From Mercurialis annua (lineage: Eukaryota > Streptophyta > Magnoliopsida > Malpighiales > Euphorbiaceae): a DNA stretch of 64,000 bases. The notes under the pieces are model-generated. The model did not search any database. It saw only the letters and a list, made by a program, of their open reading frames with translations, and was not told the origin of the DNA. Positions 24,101 through 33,207 of this stretch are shown piece by piece; positions within the stretch are counted from its first letter, which is position 1; each line of letters begins with the position of its first letter. The position numbers and the translations under genes were made by a program. The stretch covers positions 32,514,628 to 32,578,627 of the forward strand of contig NC_065576.1 in NCBI RefSeq assembly GCF_937616625.2. The letters run 5' to 3'.

Positions 24101-24384
24101 AAAAAGTGAAGTTAGCCGTCACTACTCTTCAAGACCGCCGAACACACGCAAAGGAGTTGGAGGAGAAGATTGCTACTATGCAGATTGAGCTGAAGTCGGA
24201 ACAGCAAAACATTGGCAATCTCGAAGCCTTGTTGGACAAAGAGATGGTGGAAGGGATAGAAGTGAAGAAGTTGCGGAACCTTCTCAAAGGGGGTTTTTCC
24301 AAGCTTAAGCCGAAATATGAGACGGCGAAAATGGAATTTAATCAAGTTCGAAGCGAGCTGGGTATTTGTTTTCGCAATGTTTAG
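21123..24384 (+). pseudogene. Antisense ORF of element G: plant mobile domain, charged linker and coiled coil
   Basis: Runs opposite to gag-pol. A candidate 5' UTR intron (GTAAGCACT...TTTCAG, about 21051-21117) precedes the ATG at 21123. The N-terminal half resembles the plant mobile domain (aminotransferase-like, PMD): FRNWPIEHTG, GPITVTLLDLALMLNIPING, AHLYRSLGDI, PELFKVG and FGFCQGLPCPL. It is broken by frameshifts near 21390, 21470, 21790 and 22335 and a TAG at 22050. The second half is much cleaner. Introns at 23080-23151 and 23610-23682 have GT...AG ends and keep phase. Between them lies a KKGKKKRAAK-rich and acidic linker. After them comes a coiled coil of more than 130 residues (23971-24384) with only one TAG (23869). 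PMD proteins include plant silencing-related factors. The role inside retroelements is unknown. Confidence 0.65.
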
Positions 24385-24815
24385 AATTTTTTGTGATAAT
24401 TCTAAGTCCGTGAACAATTTTTCCTCTTAATGTTTAAACAATATTGCTGTTTGATTGGCCTGGTGGCCGAATCTTTTAATGCTTTGTAAACATTATCGCA
24501 ATTTATATTTTTAATCGGCCAAGGGGCCGAATTTTTCATAATTCATATATTTTGTGCTTTTTTATTTCCCACCGTCTTTATCGGTCTTACACAGTCCGAT
24601 TTATAAATTTGAGTTTTTAATACTATGAATTATTACATTAATAAAGTTGAGAAAAACGGAGGACCCGTTGAAAAAACTCAACTATAACAATACATGGCAG
24701 AAAGTAAAACACAATTGTTTTGTGTTATATATATATATATATATCGGCCTATCGGTTTAAAATCACCGATAAATGTAAGCGGTAGGTTTCATTCTTCGCT
24801 AGCTCCAAACAACCG
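24385..24815. other. Spacer between antisense ORF and integrase of element G
   Basis: Non-coding. It holds repeated CGGCC-A-GGGGCCGA text (AATCGGCCAAGGGGCCGAA near 24510, a related copy near 24460) and an alternating TA run at about 24728-24745. The two converging ORFs end about 430 bp apart. Confidence 0.5.
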
Positions 24816-26110
24816 TCAGTCAATATTCTCCCAACAACTAGGAACGTATTTCTTTAGGAACTGACCTTTAATCGCCCTGTCATGCTTCTCCCCATCAATA
24901 TTTGCTGAGACATAAGCACCGCCTGTTAATTTGGTAGTTATGATGAAAGGACCTTCCCAGTTCGGACTCCATTTACTAAATCGTCTATCTTTATGGCCAA
25001 TAGGCAGGATCGCCTTCTATACCAGATCGCCTACGGCAAATGCTTTTGGTTTCACCCGCTTGTTGTATGCACGTTCGACCCTTCTTTTCTGAGCTTCGAG
25101 GTGGTCTAATGCTGCCAATCTTTCCTCGTCAAGATTTAGAGATTCTATCACCATTTTGTCAAAGTATTCATCCTTGGATAATTTTTTCTGATACAAACGA
25201 CGAGTAGACATCACAGTAAGCTCCATTGGCAACATCACATCATACCCATAAACCATCCTGAAAGGCGAAGCTCTGTGGCCGATTTCTGGCTGGTCCTATT
25301 CGCCCAAACTGCTTCTGACAACAATACGTGCCATTGTCTTGGGTTTTCTTCAATCATCTTCTGAACGATGAGCTTGATAGCCTTGTTCGTTGCATCAGCC
25401 TGTCCGTTGGCTTGTGCGTAGTATGGTGTTGAGTGCAGCATTTTGATCTTCATCTGAGAAGCCCACTCAACCATATCGCCTCATGTGAACATCGTCCCTT
25501 GATCGGTGGTTATTGATTCGGGCAAACCATGTCGATGAACGATAGATTCCTTAAAGAACTTTATCACGGCTTCTTGCGTGGGTGATTTCAGGAGCTTTGC
25601 TTTGACCCATTTAGTGAAATAGCATGTGGCGATTATAACAAATGTATGGCCATTTGACGAACCTGGATATATTTTCCCTATGAGATCAACCGCCCATCCT
25701 CTAAACGGCCATGGCTTGATGATGGAATGGAGTTCCTCGGCGGGGACATGCTGTATCGGTCCACACTTATGACAGGCTTCGCATCCCTTCGCATATCTGA
25801 TGCAATATTGTTCCATTTTCGGCCAGTAAAAGCCGTATTTATGGATCAGCCATCTCATTCTGGGGCCCGCCTGGTGAGCGCCTGTTATCCCTTCATTTAC
25901 CTCAGCCATTGCTAACATTGCTTCCTTTGGGCCGATTCACCTGAAGAGCAATCCTTCAAAACCTTTTTTGTATAGTTCGTCTGCTAGGACAACGTAGTTC
26001 AGGGCCAAGGTCCTTAGCCTCCTATTCGCCTGGTCTGGTGTTTCAAACAATCCTAGAATTTCTGCCCTCCAATCTTGGGTGACATCCAATTGATACACTG
26101 AAAAACTCCT
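24816..26110 (-). pseudogene. Integrase of element G
   Basis: Reads from about 26110 down to TGA at 24816. Zinc finger: HQAG then H followed by CEACHKCG. Core: WAVDLIGKIYPGSSNGHTFV (first D), ESITTDQGTMFT (second D). The third acidic position reads Asp, not the usual Glu, in YAQANGQADATNKAI. The C-terminal SH3-like part is WSPNWEGPFI...GQFLKKYVP. Stops occur at about 25938, 25479 and 25015 and a frameshift near 25240. A readable but dead copy; the Glu to Asp change is a further likely loss. Confidence 0.75.
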
Positions 26111-26139
26111 TTCATCGATGGTAATGCCCCCAGTATGGA

Positions 26140-27060
26140 GATTTGACCTTCCTCTTTCAAATCGAACTGGAGAATCACCTTGTACCCACTGCCGTTTTGA
26201 GCCAAATCATAGGCGATACCATTATCAGCCCTCTCGGTGTATTCTAACTTTGTATCTTGAAAGCCTTCAATGAGGTGCTTTGACTTATTTCAATACCTCA
26301 CCAGGAGCTCGGACTCGCTCTTGAATTCCCCAATTACTTGCTTGATGACCAACAAAGAATCACCTTTTACGTTGATGGCCTTTGCCCCCAGCTCGGCCAA
26401 AATCTCAAGTCCGAATATTAGGCTCTCGTACTCTGCTTGGTTGTTGGTGCATTCAAAGTGGAGCTTGAACGACAGCTGGTAAGATGCCCCCAAGGGCGAG
26501 ACGATGTGCACTCCGGCACCTGTCCCCTGGCTAGTCCTGGACCCATCGAACCACATCTCCCATATGGCTATGTCAAGGCAGCCGATTGTTTCTTCCTTAA
26601 GGGTGATACCAGGATGATCAGCCAAGAAATCGGCCAGAACTTGTCCTTTTACTGCTCTCTGGGGAACATATACCAATGTGAATTCAGACATTGCAATTGC
26701 CCACATTCCAATCCGATTTCTTAAGTACGGTTTTGATAAGATGTACTTAATAATATCGGTCTGGGACAATACGTATACCACTACAGGTAACATATAAAAT
26801 AGGAGCTTGCAACATGTGAAGTACAGGCAGAGGCACATTTTCTCTATGTCAATATAGCGGATCTCTGTATCAGTCAATCCGCGACTCAGATAGTAAACTG
26901 CTCTTTCGACCCCGTCATCTTCTTGGGCAAGCATACATCCCAAAGATTCATGTGCAGCCGATAGATAAAGCAACAATGGTTTGTTCGGCTTTGGAGGAGT
27001 CATGACTGGGGGTTTAGCCAAGTATTCCTTCAAATCGTCGAATACTTTTTGCTGCTCGTT
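26140..27060 (-). pseudogene. Tandem RNase H domains of element G
   Basis: Open from 27033 to 26290 (247 codons). The first RNase H carries KPNKPLLLYLSAAHESLG and YYLSRGLTDTEIRYIDIEK. The linker has AIAMSEFTLVYVPQRAVKGQ then LADFLADHP. The second, archaeal-type RNase H carries EMWFDGSRTSQGTGAG (D), ECTNNQAEYESLIFGLEI (E) and INVKGDSLLVIKQVIGEF (D). After a stop at 26290 the last helix region continues (RADNGIAYDLAQNGSGYK). Two consecutive RNase H domains are diagnostic of Tat elements. One stop separates the end. Confidence 0.75.
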
Positions 27061-28310
27061 CGTCCATATAAATTGATCGGTCTCTTTCCCTCGTAGTAGA
27101 ACACTCCAACTATGAAGTCGCCCTGCTGTGTTTGCTATGAATCGTCTCAGGAAATTTATTTGACCGATGAGTCTCTGAAGTTGCTTCTTGGTGTTAGGTG
27201 GTTCAACATTGATGATCGCCTTGGCCTTTTTTTATCTGTTTCTACTCCCCGCTAGTGAACCAAGAAACCCAAGAAGTTTCCAGCCGAAACTCCGAATGCA
27301 CATTTAAGAGGGTATCCATTTCTCTTGACATTCGCCTGGGAGGTTGTCGAAATGGCCGAAATCCGCTTTTCAGAGGGAGCTTGTGCTCAGCGATATTTGG
27401 GTCGAGGCCCGGCATTTCATCGTACGACCAGGCGAAACAATCGTGGTATTCGATGAGAAGAGCGATCAGCTTTCCCTTGAATTCCGCACTTAATCCCGCA
27501 TTAATATATATGGGTCAGAGCGATTCGTCCGTGCCCAAGTTTATTTCTAACAGGTCGTCTTGTACCTGGGCGAGATCGTTCTCTAGTTTTCCTGTTGCAA
27601 ACTGTAATATCCCCAATTTTCAGTGATCCCGTTGGGTCTTGATCTTGGTCCTCATAAATGCATTCGGGTGATGCAACTTCGTAGAAAGAGACCAGTTGCC
27701 TGATCTTTTCCCTCAATTCCTTATGGCGTACTATCATTCTAAAGGGTTGATGATAGTGGATCGGCCGTTGCCCCCAAGGGTAATTGATACCGGTCGATCC
27801 GAATTGACGAACAAACGGGGTATGCTCGCCTCCTCTTTGGAACTAAGGGACTGTATGTTTCGCACCTCCTCGTCATACAGACGTGCCTCTAGCACATTAT
27901 GGTCCTCGCCGAAGGGATTGGGATCACCATCCTCCCGCCATATAAATAGCATTTGATGCATGGTGGATGGTATGCACATGTTGGAATGTATCCAATCTCG
28001 GCCGAGTAATATATTGTAGTTGCTCCGAGCGTTGACCACGAAGAAACCCTCTTCAGTCTCTATTAGCCCGACTTTTATCCTGAGAGTAATGTACCCCTCG
28101 GCCGGCGTTTCGCCCCCAGCAAAGTCGGTCATGTAAATGTTAGTTGGATCCAACTGATCCCGGTTTATACCGAGCTTCTTGAGCATCTTTGCTGGGAGTA
28201 TATTCACCCCTGCTCCGTTATCAATGAGAACCCTGTTGATCGCTACTTCGTTTAAATCGGCCTTGATATACAGTGGTCGAATATTACCACCACATCTCAA
28301 GGCAATATTA
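27061..28310 (-). pseudogene. Protease and deleted reverse transcriptase of element G
   Basis: The minus-strand ORF ending at 27734 contains the retropepsin: RVLIDNGAGVNILPAKMLKK (active site D-N-G-A), then NYNILLGRDWIHSNMCIPST. Downstream come the pre-RT linker (YDEMPGLDPNIAEHKLPL) and then a jump at about 27335-27345. The text passes from the RT N-terminal PRRM region straight to KCAFGVSAGNFLGFLVH at the end of the palm. The catalytic core with the YxDD box is therefore deleted. The upstream end at about 28300 is cut by the junction with the plus-strand element. Confidence 0.65.
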
Positions 28311-28329
28311 CCACCCCGACATACATACC

Positions 28330-29079
28330 GGCCGCACCACCTCATCCACAGGAATTCTACCAAGGCCAAACAGCACCCGAGGAAGCAAACCACGAGAAAA
28401 ATCCGCAAGCACAAAACCCAAAGGAAGGGCAGGGGATACAAACCAGACACAGAACACCAGAGGGACAGAAATGACACCGAAACGAGTTGAGATCGAAGAA
28501 AGCGTGCATAGCTCAGGTGCCGATTCACCAAAGAAAAAGAACCTAGAGCAAGAAATCACCGAATGGGTGAGGACCGAGATGGAAAAATTCAGAAGGAAAG
28601 AGCCGAGAAACACGAGTTTTCTAAACATTGGAAACCCACTTTCAGCCGAGATACGAGATGAACCTTTCCCGTTAAACTATATGACATCACAGCTGGACGA
28701 CTACAATGGCACAGGGGACCGATCACACTTGAGCTGTTTCCAGGTGGTCATGATGGTACAAAGCTTGTCTGACGCCGCCGTCTGCAAACTCTTCCCAACA
28801 ACCCTAAAAGGACCAGCTGCATTCTGGTACCAAAGCCTGAAAGAAGGCTCTATTCAAAGTTTTGACGAGCTAGCAAGAGCTTTCCGAACTCATTTCGCAC
28901 CGAGCATACAACGGAAGAAGAAATCCAGTGTTCTCAAACTTTACTACCAGAAACCCGGAGAAAGTTTACAAAGTTACATCGACAGATTCAATTGCCGAGG
29001 CTGTCGAAGTAGGAAACTTGAATGATGATATCGTAATAGACGCAATGAAGGATAACACAACGATGATGGCATTTCGGGA
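28330..29079 (+). pseudogene. gag, N-terminal part, of element H
   Basis: Core text LEQEITEWVRTEMEKFRRKE, PLSAEIRDEPFPLNYM, YNGTGDRSHLSCFQ, KLFPTTLKGPAAFWYQSL, SFDELARAFRTHFAPS and GESLQSYIDRFN is the Retrotrans_gag capsid pattern of Tat/Retand. A one-base shift near 28990 moves the frame to AVEVGNLNDDIVIDAMKDN, which then runs into a DNA transposon at 29080. Upstream of about 28470 a proline/glutamine-rich leader reads in another frame. Confidence 0.7.
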
Positions 29080-29863
29080 GAACAAAGGATCACTTTACCC
29101 CCTGAACTTGGCACAAAGTATCAAAAACGTCCAAATTAGCGAAACCGGATCACTTTTACTTTGAACTTGGCAAAACCGGCTCAAAAACACCCCTTACGCT
29201 GATGTGGCACTTAATTGGAGAGTGAGATTTATTAAAATCATATTAACTTTAATCAATCATATTTAAATATTAATTAAATTTTCAAGGATCTTTTTAAACT
29301 TTTTTCAAAAAATTCTCAATTTTTTTTCTTTCTTCAACCGCCGGAACACCATCACTCTTCCTCTACCTCCACTAACTGCCGCTCAAAACCGACCACCTCC
29401 CAAAAAAACGCTGGATCTACTCCGTTGAGAGACGGATCTCGTTGTCTCTTACAGAGACGACGACCAGCAGCTGCCGGTGAAGAATCCGGCAACTGCTCAT
29501 GGGTTTCTAAAAAAAAATTGTGTTTTTTGTAAAAAGTACATAAACATCCTTTATATTTTTAATTAATAAAAGTTTGATATATAAAATTTTAAAATTAATT
29601 TGATTTTTTAAAATTATTATGGATTAATTTGAAAAATAAATAAAATTTAGGATCATTTAAACTCTTTTTCTATTAAAAACCACCTTAAGAGAAAAAAACC
29701 ACTATCAATACCGGAGAGTGTGTCTCACTCTCTTGGGTGAGAGTGGGGAGGGGGGTTTTGTGCCGATTTTGCCAAGTTCAGGGTAAAAGTGATCTCATTT
29801 CGCTAATTTAGACGTTTTTGATACTTTGTGCCAAGTTTAGGGGGTAAAATGATCCTTCGTTCC
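29080..29863. mobile_element. MULE-like non-autonomous DNA transposon inside gag
   Basis: 784 bp flanked by a perfect 9-bp duplication ATTTCGGGA (29071-29079 and 29864-29872). The ends are long inverted repeats of about 110 bp. The left end starts GAACAAAGGATCACTTTACC; the complement of the right end starts GGAACGAAGGATCATTTTAC. Both continue with TTGGCACAAAGTATCAAAAA. A 9-bp duplication and long TIRs are typical of Mutator-like elements. The interior has a GC-richer block (about 29335-29510: CCGCCGGAACACC, CTGCCGGTGAAGAATCCGG) in AT-rich surroundings, possibly captured host sequence. No transposase. Confidence 0.85.
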
Positions 29864-29872
29864 ATTTCGGGA

Positions 29873-30530
29873 CAACCTGATAACGAATCCGGTACAAACC
29901 TACTCTCATCTCATGGACCGGGCTTGGAATTACATCAACCTAGATGAGGAACAACGAAGAAAAGCTACACAGACAACACAATTTCAAGCACCAAGACCGA
30001 CTTTCAGCCAAGCCGCCAGAACAGACCGGTTCAGGCCAAGAGAGCATCGGCAATCTATTTCATCACAAATAGAGCCACACCGACCAGTGAAAATAGAAAA
30101 TCAAGCTTTCATCCCACTCAACACACCGAGATCATACATTTTAATGTGGATTTAAAATAACAATGAACTAGTGAGATATCCACCGAAGCTACAGTATGAG
30201 GGAGACAGAAAGAAATATTGCCAATCCATGATGGTCACGGCCATGTCACTGATGAGTGCGGAATCCTGAAGAAAGAAATTGACCGATTAGTGCAAGTCGG
30301 CCGCTTAAAAGACTTTGTAGCACAGAGAAAAATTTATAACTCGGGAGGAGGCATCCGAGGAGAGCACAGTAGCAAAAGAGAGGAGGCGCCACCACCAAAG
30401 AGACAAAATGTACCAGGAGTAATTAACACCATAGCCGGTGGAATGGCTGATCCAGAGTATAAACGAGGAAGACGCAAAAGACAAAAAATGGCGATGAACA
30501 TATCATTAGCCAAACCTCTACCCGAAGTCA
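29873..30530 (+). pseudogene. gag, C-terminal part, of element H
   Basis: It resumes immediately after the target duplication. MDRAWNYINLDEEQRRKA and RPTFSQAARTDRFRP lead to a stop near 30153. From 30218 the text HDGHGHVTDECGILKKEIDR is the CxxH...H...C-like knuckle region of Tat gag, followed by LVQVGRLKDFVAQ and a basic linker. The same frame continues into the protease. Confidence 0.65.
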
Positions 30531-32317
30531 GTTTCGGCCCAGCCGACGGCGAAGGAATAGATTTTCCCCACCAAGACCCTTTAGTGATCTCAGGGATGAT
30601 AGAAAATTTCTGGGTAATGAGACAACTGGTGGATGAGGGAAGCTCAGTCAACCTTATCACGAAGCAGGCATACCTCGACATAGGATGATCGGTCCTAAAT
30701 CTAAAACCAGTCAAAATTCCTCTAGTCGGTTTAGGAGGCGCACCAGTGCGAGCAGAAGGAGTAGCAGAATTTACAGTTGAATTAGGAAAAGAGAATGGTT
30801 CACCAAAAGGAATCCTTATCGGCATCACAATGAAATTCAAAACACTTTTTATGGTTGTCGACATACCACTTGCTTACAATGTAATACTTGGCAGGCCAAT
30901 TCTATACAACACCGGGGCAGGCACATGCATCAAATACTTGTGTATGAAAATACTAACCGAAGAAGGAGTGGTGACAGTGAAAGGAAGGCAAGACATAGCC
31001 AAACAATGCTACTTTGTATCAATGAGAGAGGTGTCAGAATCCTTGGCTATTGAAACAATGGAGATACCAGACTCGGATGAAGGCAAGCTCGAGCCTCATG
31101 GAAGATTAGAAAGGGTTAATTTGACAGGAGTTACACCAAGATCGGTCCAAATAGGCGCTGCAATGCCCGAACCAATAAAACATGAGATAACCGACATGTT
31201 AATCAGAAACGAAATAGAATTTGTCAACACCCCGGGCGAGATAGAAGGGGTTGATCCGGCAATAATTTCACATAAGCTGAATGTTGATCCGAAGCATAAA
31301 CCAGTCAAACAGAACAAAAGAGCCTTGGCAGTGGACAGACAAATCGCCATCAAAACCGAAGTAGACAAACTATTGGCAGCAGGTTTCATCAGAAGAGTAT
31401 ATTACCCGGAGTGGCTATCAAACGTCGTGCTCATAAAAAAGCCGAATGGAAAATGGAGACTATGCATAGACTTCACAGACCTAAACCGAGCATTTCCCAA
31501 GGATAGCTACCCTTTGCAAAACATTGACCAGCTGGTCGACTCAACGAGCGGTTACTAAGTCTACTTGTTCATAGACGCTGCCCAAGGATACCACCAAATT
31601 CTAATGCACAAAGAAGACGAAGAGAAAACAAGCTTTGTAACTGATAGCGGCACATACCGCTACAAACAAATGCCTTTTGGATTAAAAAATGCCGGGGCAA
31701 CTTATCAGCGGTTGATGAATTTTGTATTCAAGGACCAGATCAGTCGAAACATGGAAGTCTATGTTGATGACATCATCGTCAAGTACAAAAAGGTGGAAGA
31801 CCACGCGAAAGACCTAGAAGAAGTTTGCACCAAGCTAAAGAAATACAAGCTCAAGCTAAACCCGGACAAATGCGCCTTTGGGGTCCCGACGGGGAAATTC
31901 CTCGGTTACCTCATTTCTCAAAAAGTCATTGAGGTAAATCCGGAAAAAACAAAAGCAATCATAGACATGAAAGCGCCAAAGTCAGCCAAAGAAGTTCAAA
32001 AGCTCAATGGAACAGTTACGGCCCTCGGTCGATTTGTGTCTAACTCGGCCAAGAGATGTCTCCCATTCTTCAAAACATTAAGAAATATGAAAAAATTTGA
32101 GTGGACCGAAGAGTGCCAACAGTCTTTTGAAGAGCTCAAGAAATTCCTATGTTCACCACCACTACTCGGCAGACCCGAAACAGGAGAAGTGCTACACTTA
32201 TACCTGAGTGTCACCAATGAAACAGTTGCATCTGTACTGGTAAAAGAAGAAGCAACCGAGCAAAAACCGGTATACTACACAAGCAAAGTGCTGAAAGGGC
32301 CCCGAGCTCAGATATAG
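30531..32317 (+). pseudogene. Protease and reverse transcriptase of element H
   Basis: One frame with TGA at 30686 and TAA at 31556. Protease: RQLVDEGSSVNLITKQAY (active site D-E-G-S) and PLAYNVILGRPILYNTGAGT. RT fingers and palm: AGFIRRVYYPEWLSNVV, KPNGKWRLCIDFTDLNRA, FIDAAQGYHQILMHKEDEE and KQMPFGLKNAGATYQRLM. The catalytic YVDD is at 31760-31771 (MEVYVDDIIVKYK). Thumb: KCAFGVPTGKFLGYLIS. RNase H linker: LGRPETGEVLHLYLSV. The catalytic residues are kept; a frameshift near 32315 ends the frame. Confidence 0.75.
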
Positions 32318-33207
32318 CAAGATCGAAAAATTTGCATTAGCACTGGTCTTAACAGTGGAAAAACTTAAAAGGTATTTTCAAGCTCACACAGCGATAGTCC
32401 GAACAAACCAACCTTTGAGAAAAGCGCTCGCCAGACCAGAAACCTTGGGACGATTAATTAACTGGTCAGTCATGGTAGGGTCATACGACATCAAATACGA
32501 ACCAAGGAAAGCAATGAAAGCTCAAATCTTAGGAGATTTCGTAGCCGAAACAACAACTCACGATCAACCCACCGAGATAGATAAGGGCCTAGTCAGCTGG
32601 ACATTACAAGTAGACGGAGCGTCAAACATAGCCGGAGCAGGGTCAGGCATGGTACTAAGAGGGTTGAACTTTCCGGCAACCAACAATTCAGCAGAACACG
32701 AAGCTCTAATAGGAGGATTGAGAATGGCAATAGTAGTCAAGACCGAATACATCAAAATTTAGAGTGATTCTCAACTGATGGTCAACCAAGTACTCGGATT
32801 ATTCGACGTCAAAGATCCAGAAACGAAAAGATATGTTACTAGCAAAGATCACCGAAGAAGAAGGGAAATGGGAAATAGAACAAATACCCAGAGAAGAGAA
32901 CACAGAAGCCGACACATTGGCAAAAGCCGGAGAAGCCAAAGAAACAGTACCAGGCATACCATGTTCAATTCAAAACTTCAGCAGCATCCAAAATCCCGAG
33001 GCAACGTTCCTTATCAACCCATTGGATCAATGGATGGAACACATCATATCATACATGGAGAACGGAAGCCTAGCCGAGGATAAAAAAGAGGCAAAGAAGG
33101 TGAAACGCCGAGCACCACACTTCTCATACCGAGATGGCATTTTATACAGAAATTCATTCTCACATCCATGGTCCAGATGTCTCACGGTGGAGGAAGGGAA
33201 ATACGTT
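32318..33207 (+). pseudogene. RNase H domains and truncated integrase of element H
   Basis: 32355-32762 holds the end of the first RNase H (YFQAHTAIVRTNQPLRK, LGRLINWSVMVGSYDI). The start of the second follows (VSWTLQVDGASNIAGAGSGM, FPATNNSAEHEALIGGLRMA). A TAG at 32761 and a frameshift near 32820 come next. 32833-33207 reads KWEIEQIPREENTEADTLAK and the integrase lead-in (LDQWMEHIISYMENGSL, APHFSYRDGILYRNSFSHPW). It stops at EEGKYV, just before the zinc-finger histidines. From here the sequence is antisense-ORF coiled-coil text, so zinc finger, core and C-terminus of integrase are deleted. Confidence 0.7.

Larger units (their letters stand above)
20239..28300 (-). mobile_element. Tat/Ogre-type Ty3/gypsy element on the minus strand, 5'-truncated (element G)
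   Basis: In minus-strand order: protease, a deleted RT, dual RNase H, integrase, an antisense (plus-strand) plant-mobile-domain ORF, polypurine tract and one LTR at 20239-20715. Dual RNase H plus the antisense ORF identify the Tat lineage. The 5' LTR, primer site and gag are absent. The sequence stops in the protease near 28300, where a plus-strand element begins. The antisense ORF here is unrelated in its N-terminus to those of the other Tat elements of the window, so this is a different family. Confidence 0.7.

Noticed and set aside
27255..27626. Plus-strand ORF of 123 codons
   Set aside because: Complement of the deleted RT of element G; composition and motifs belong to the minus strand.
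30334..30864. Minus-strand ORF of 176 codons
   Set aside because: Shadow of gag-protease of element H, which reads convincingly on the plus strand.
31565..32317. Endogenous pararetrovirus as source of the RT
   Set aside because: RT is followed by dual RNase H and integrase and flanked by an LTR and polypurine tract; no coat or movement protein text was seen.
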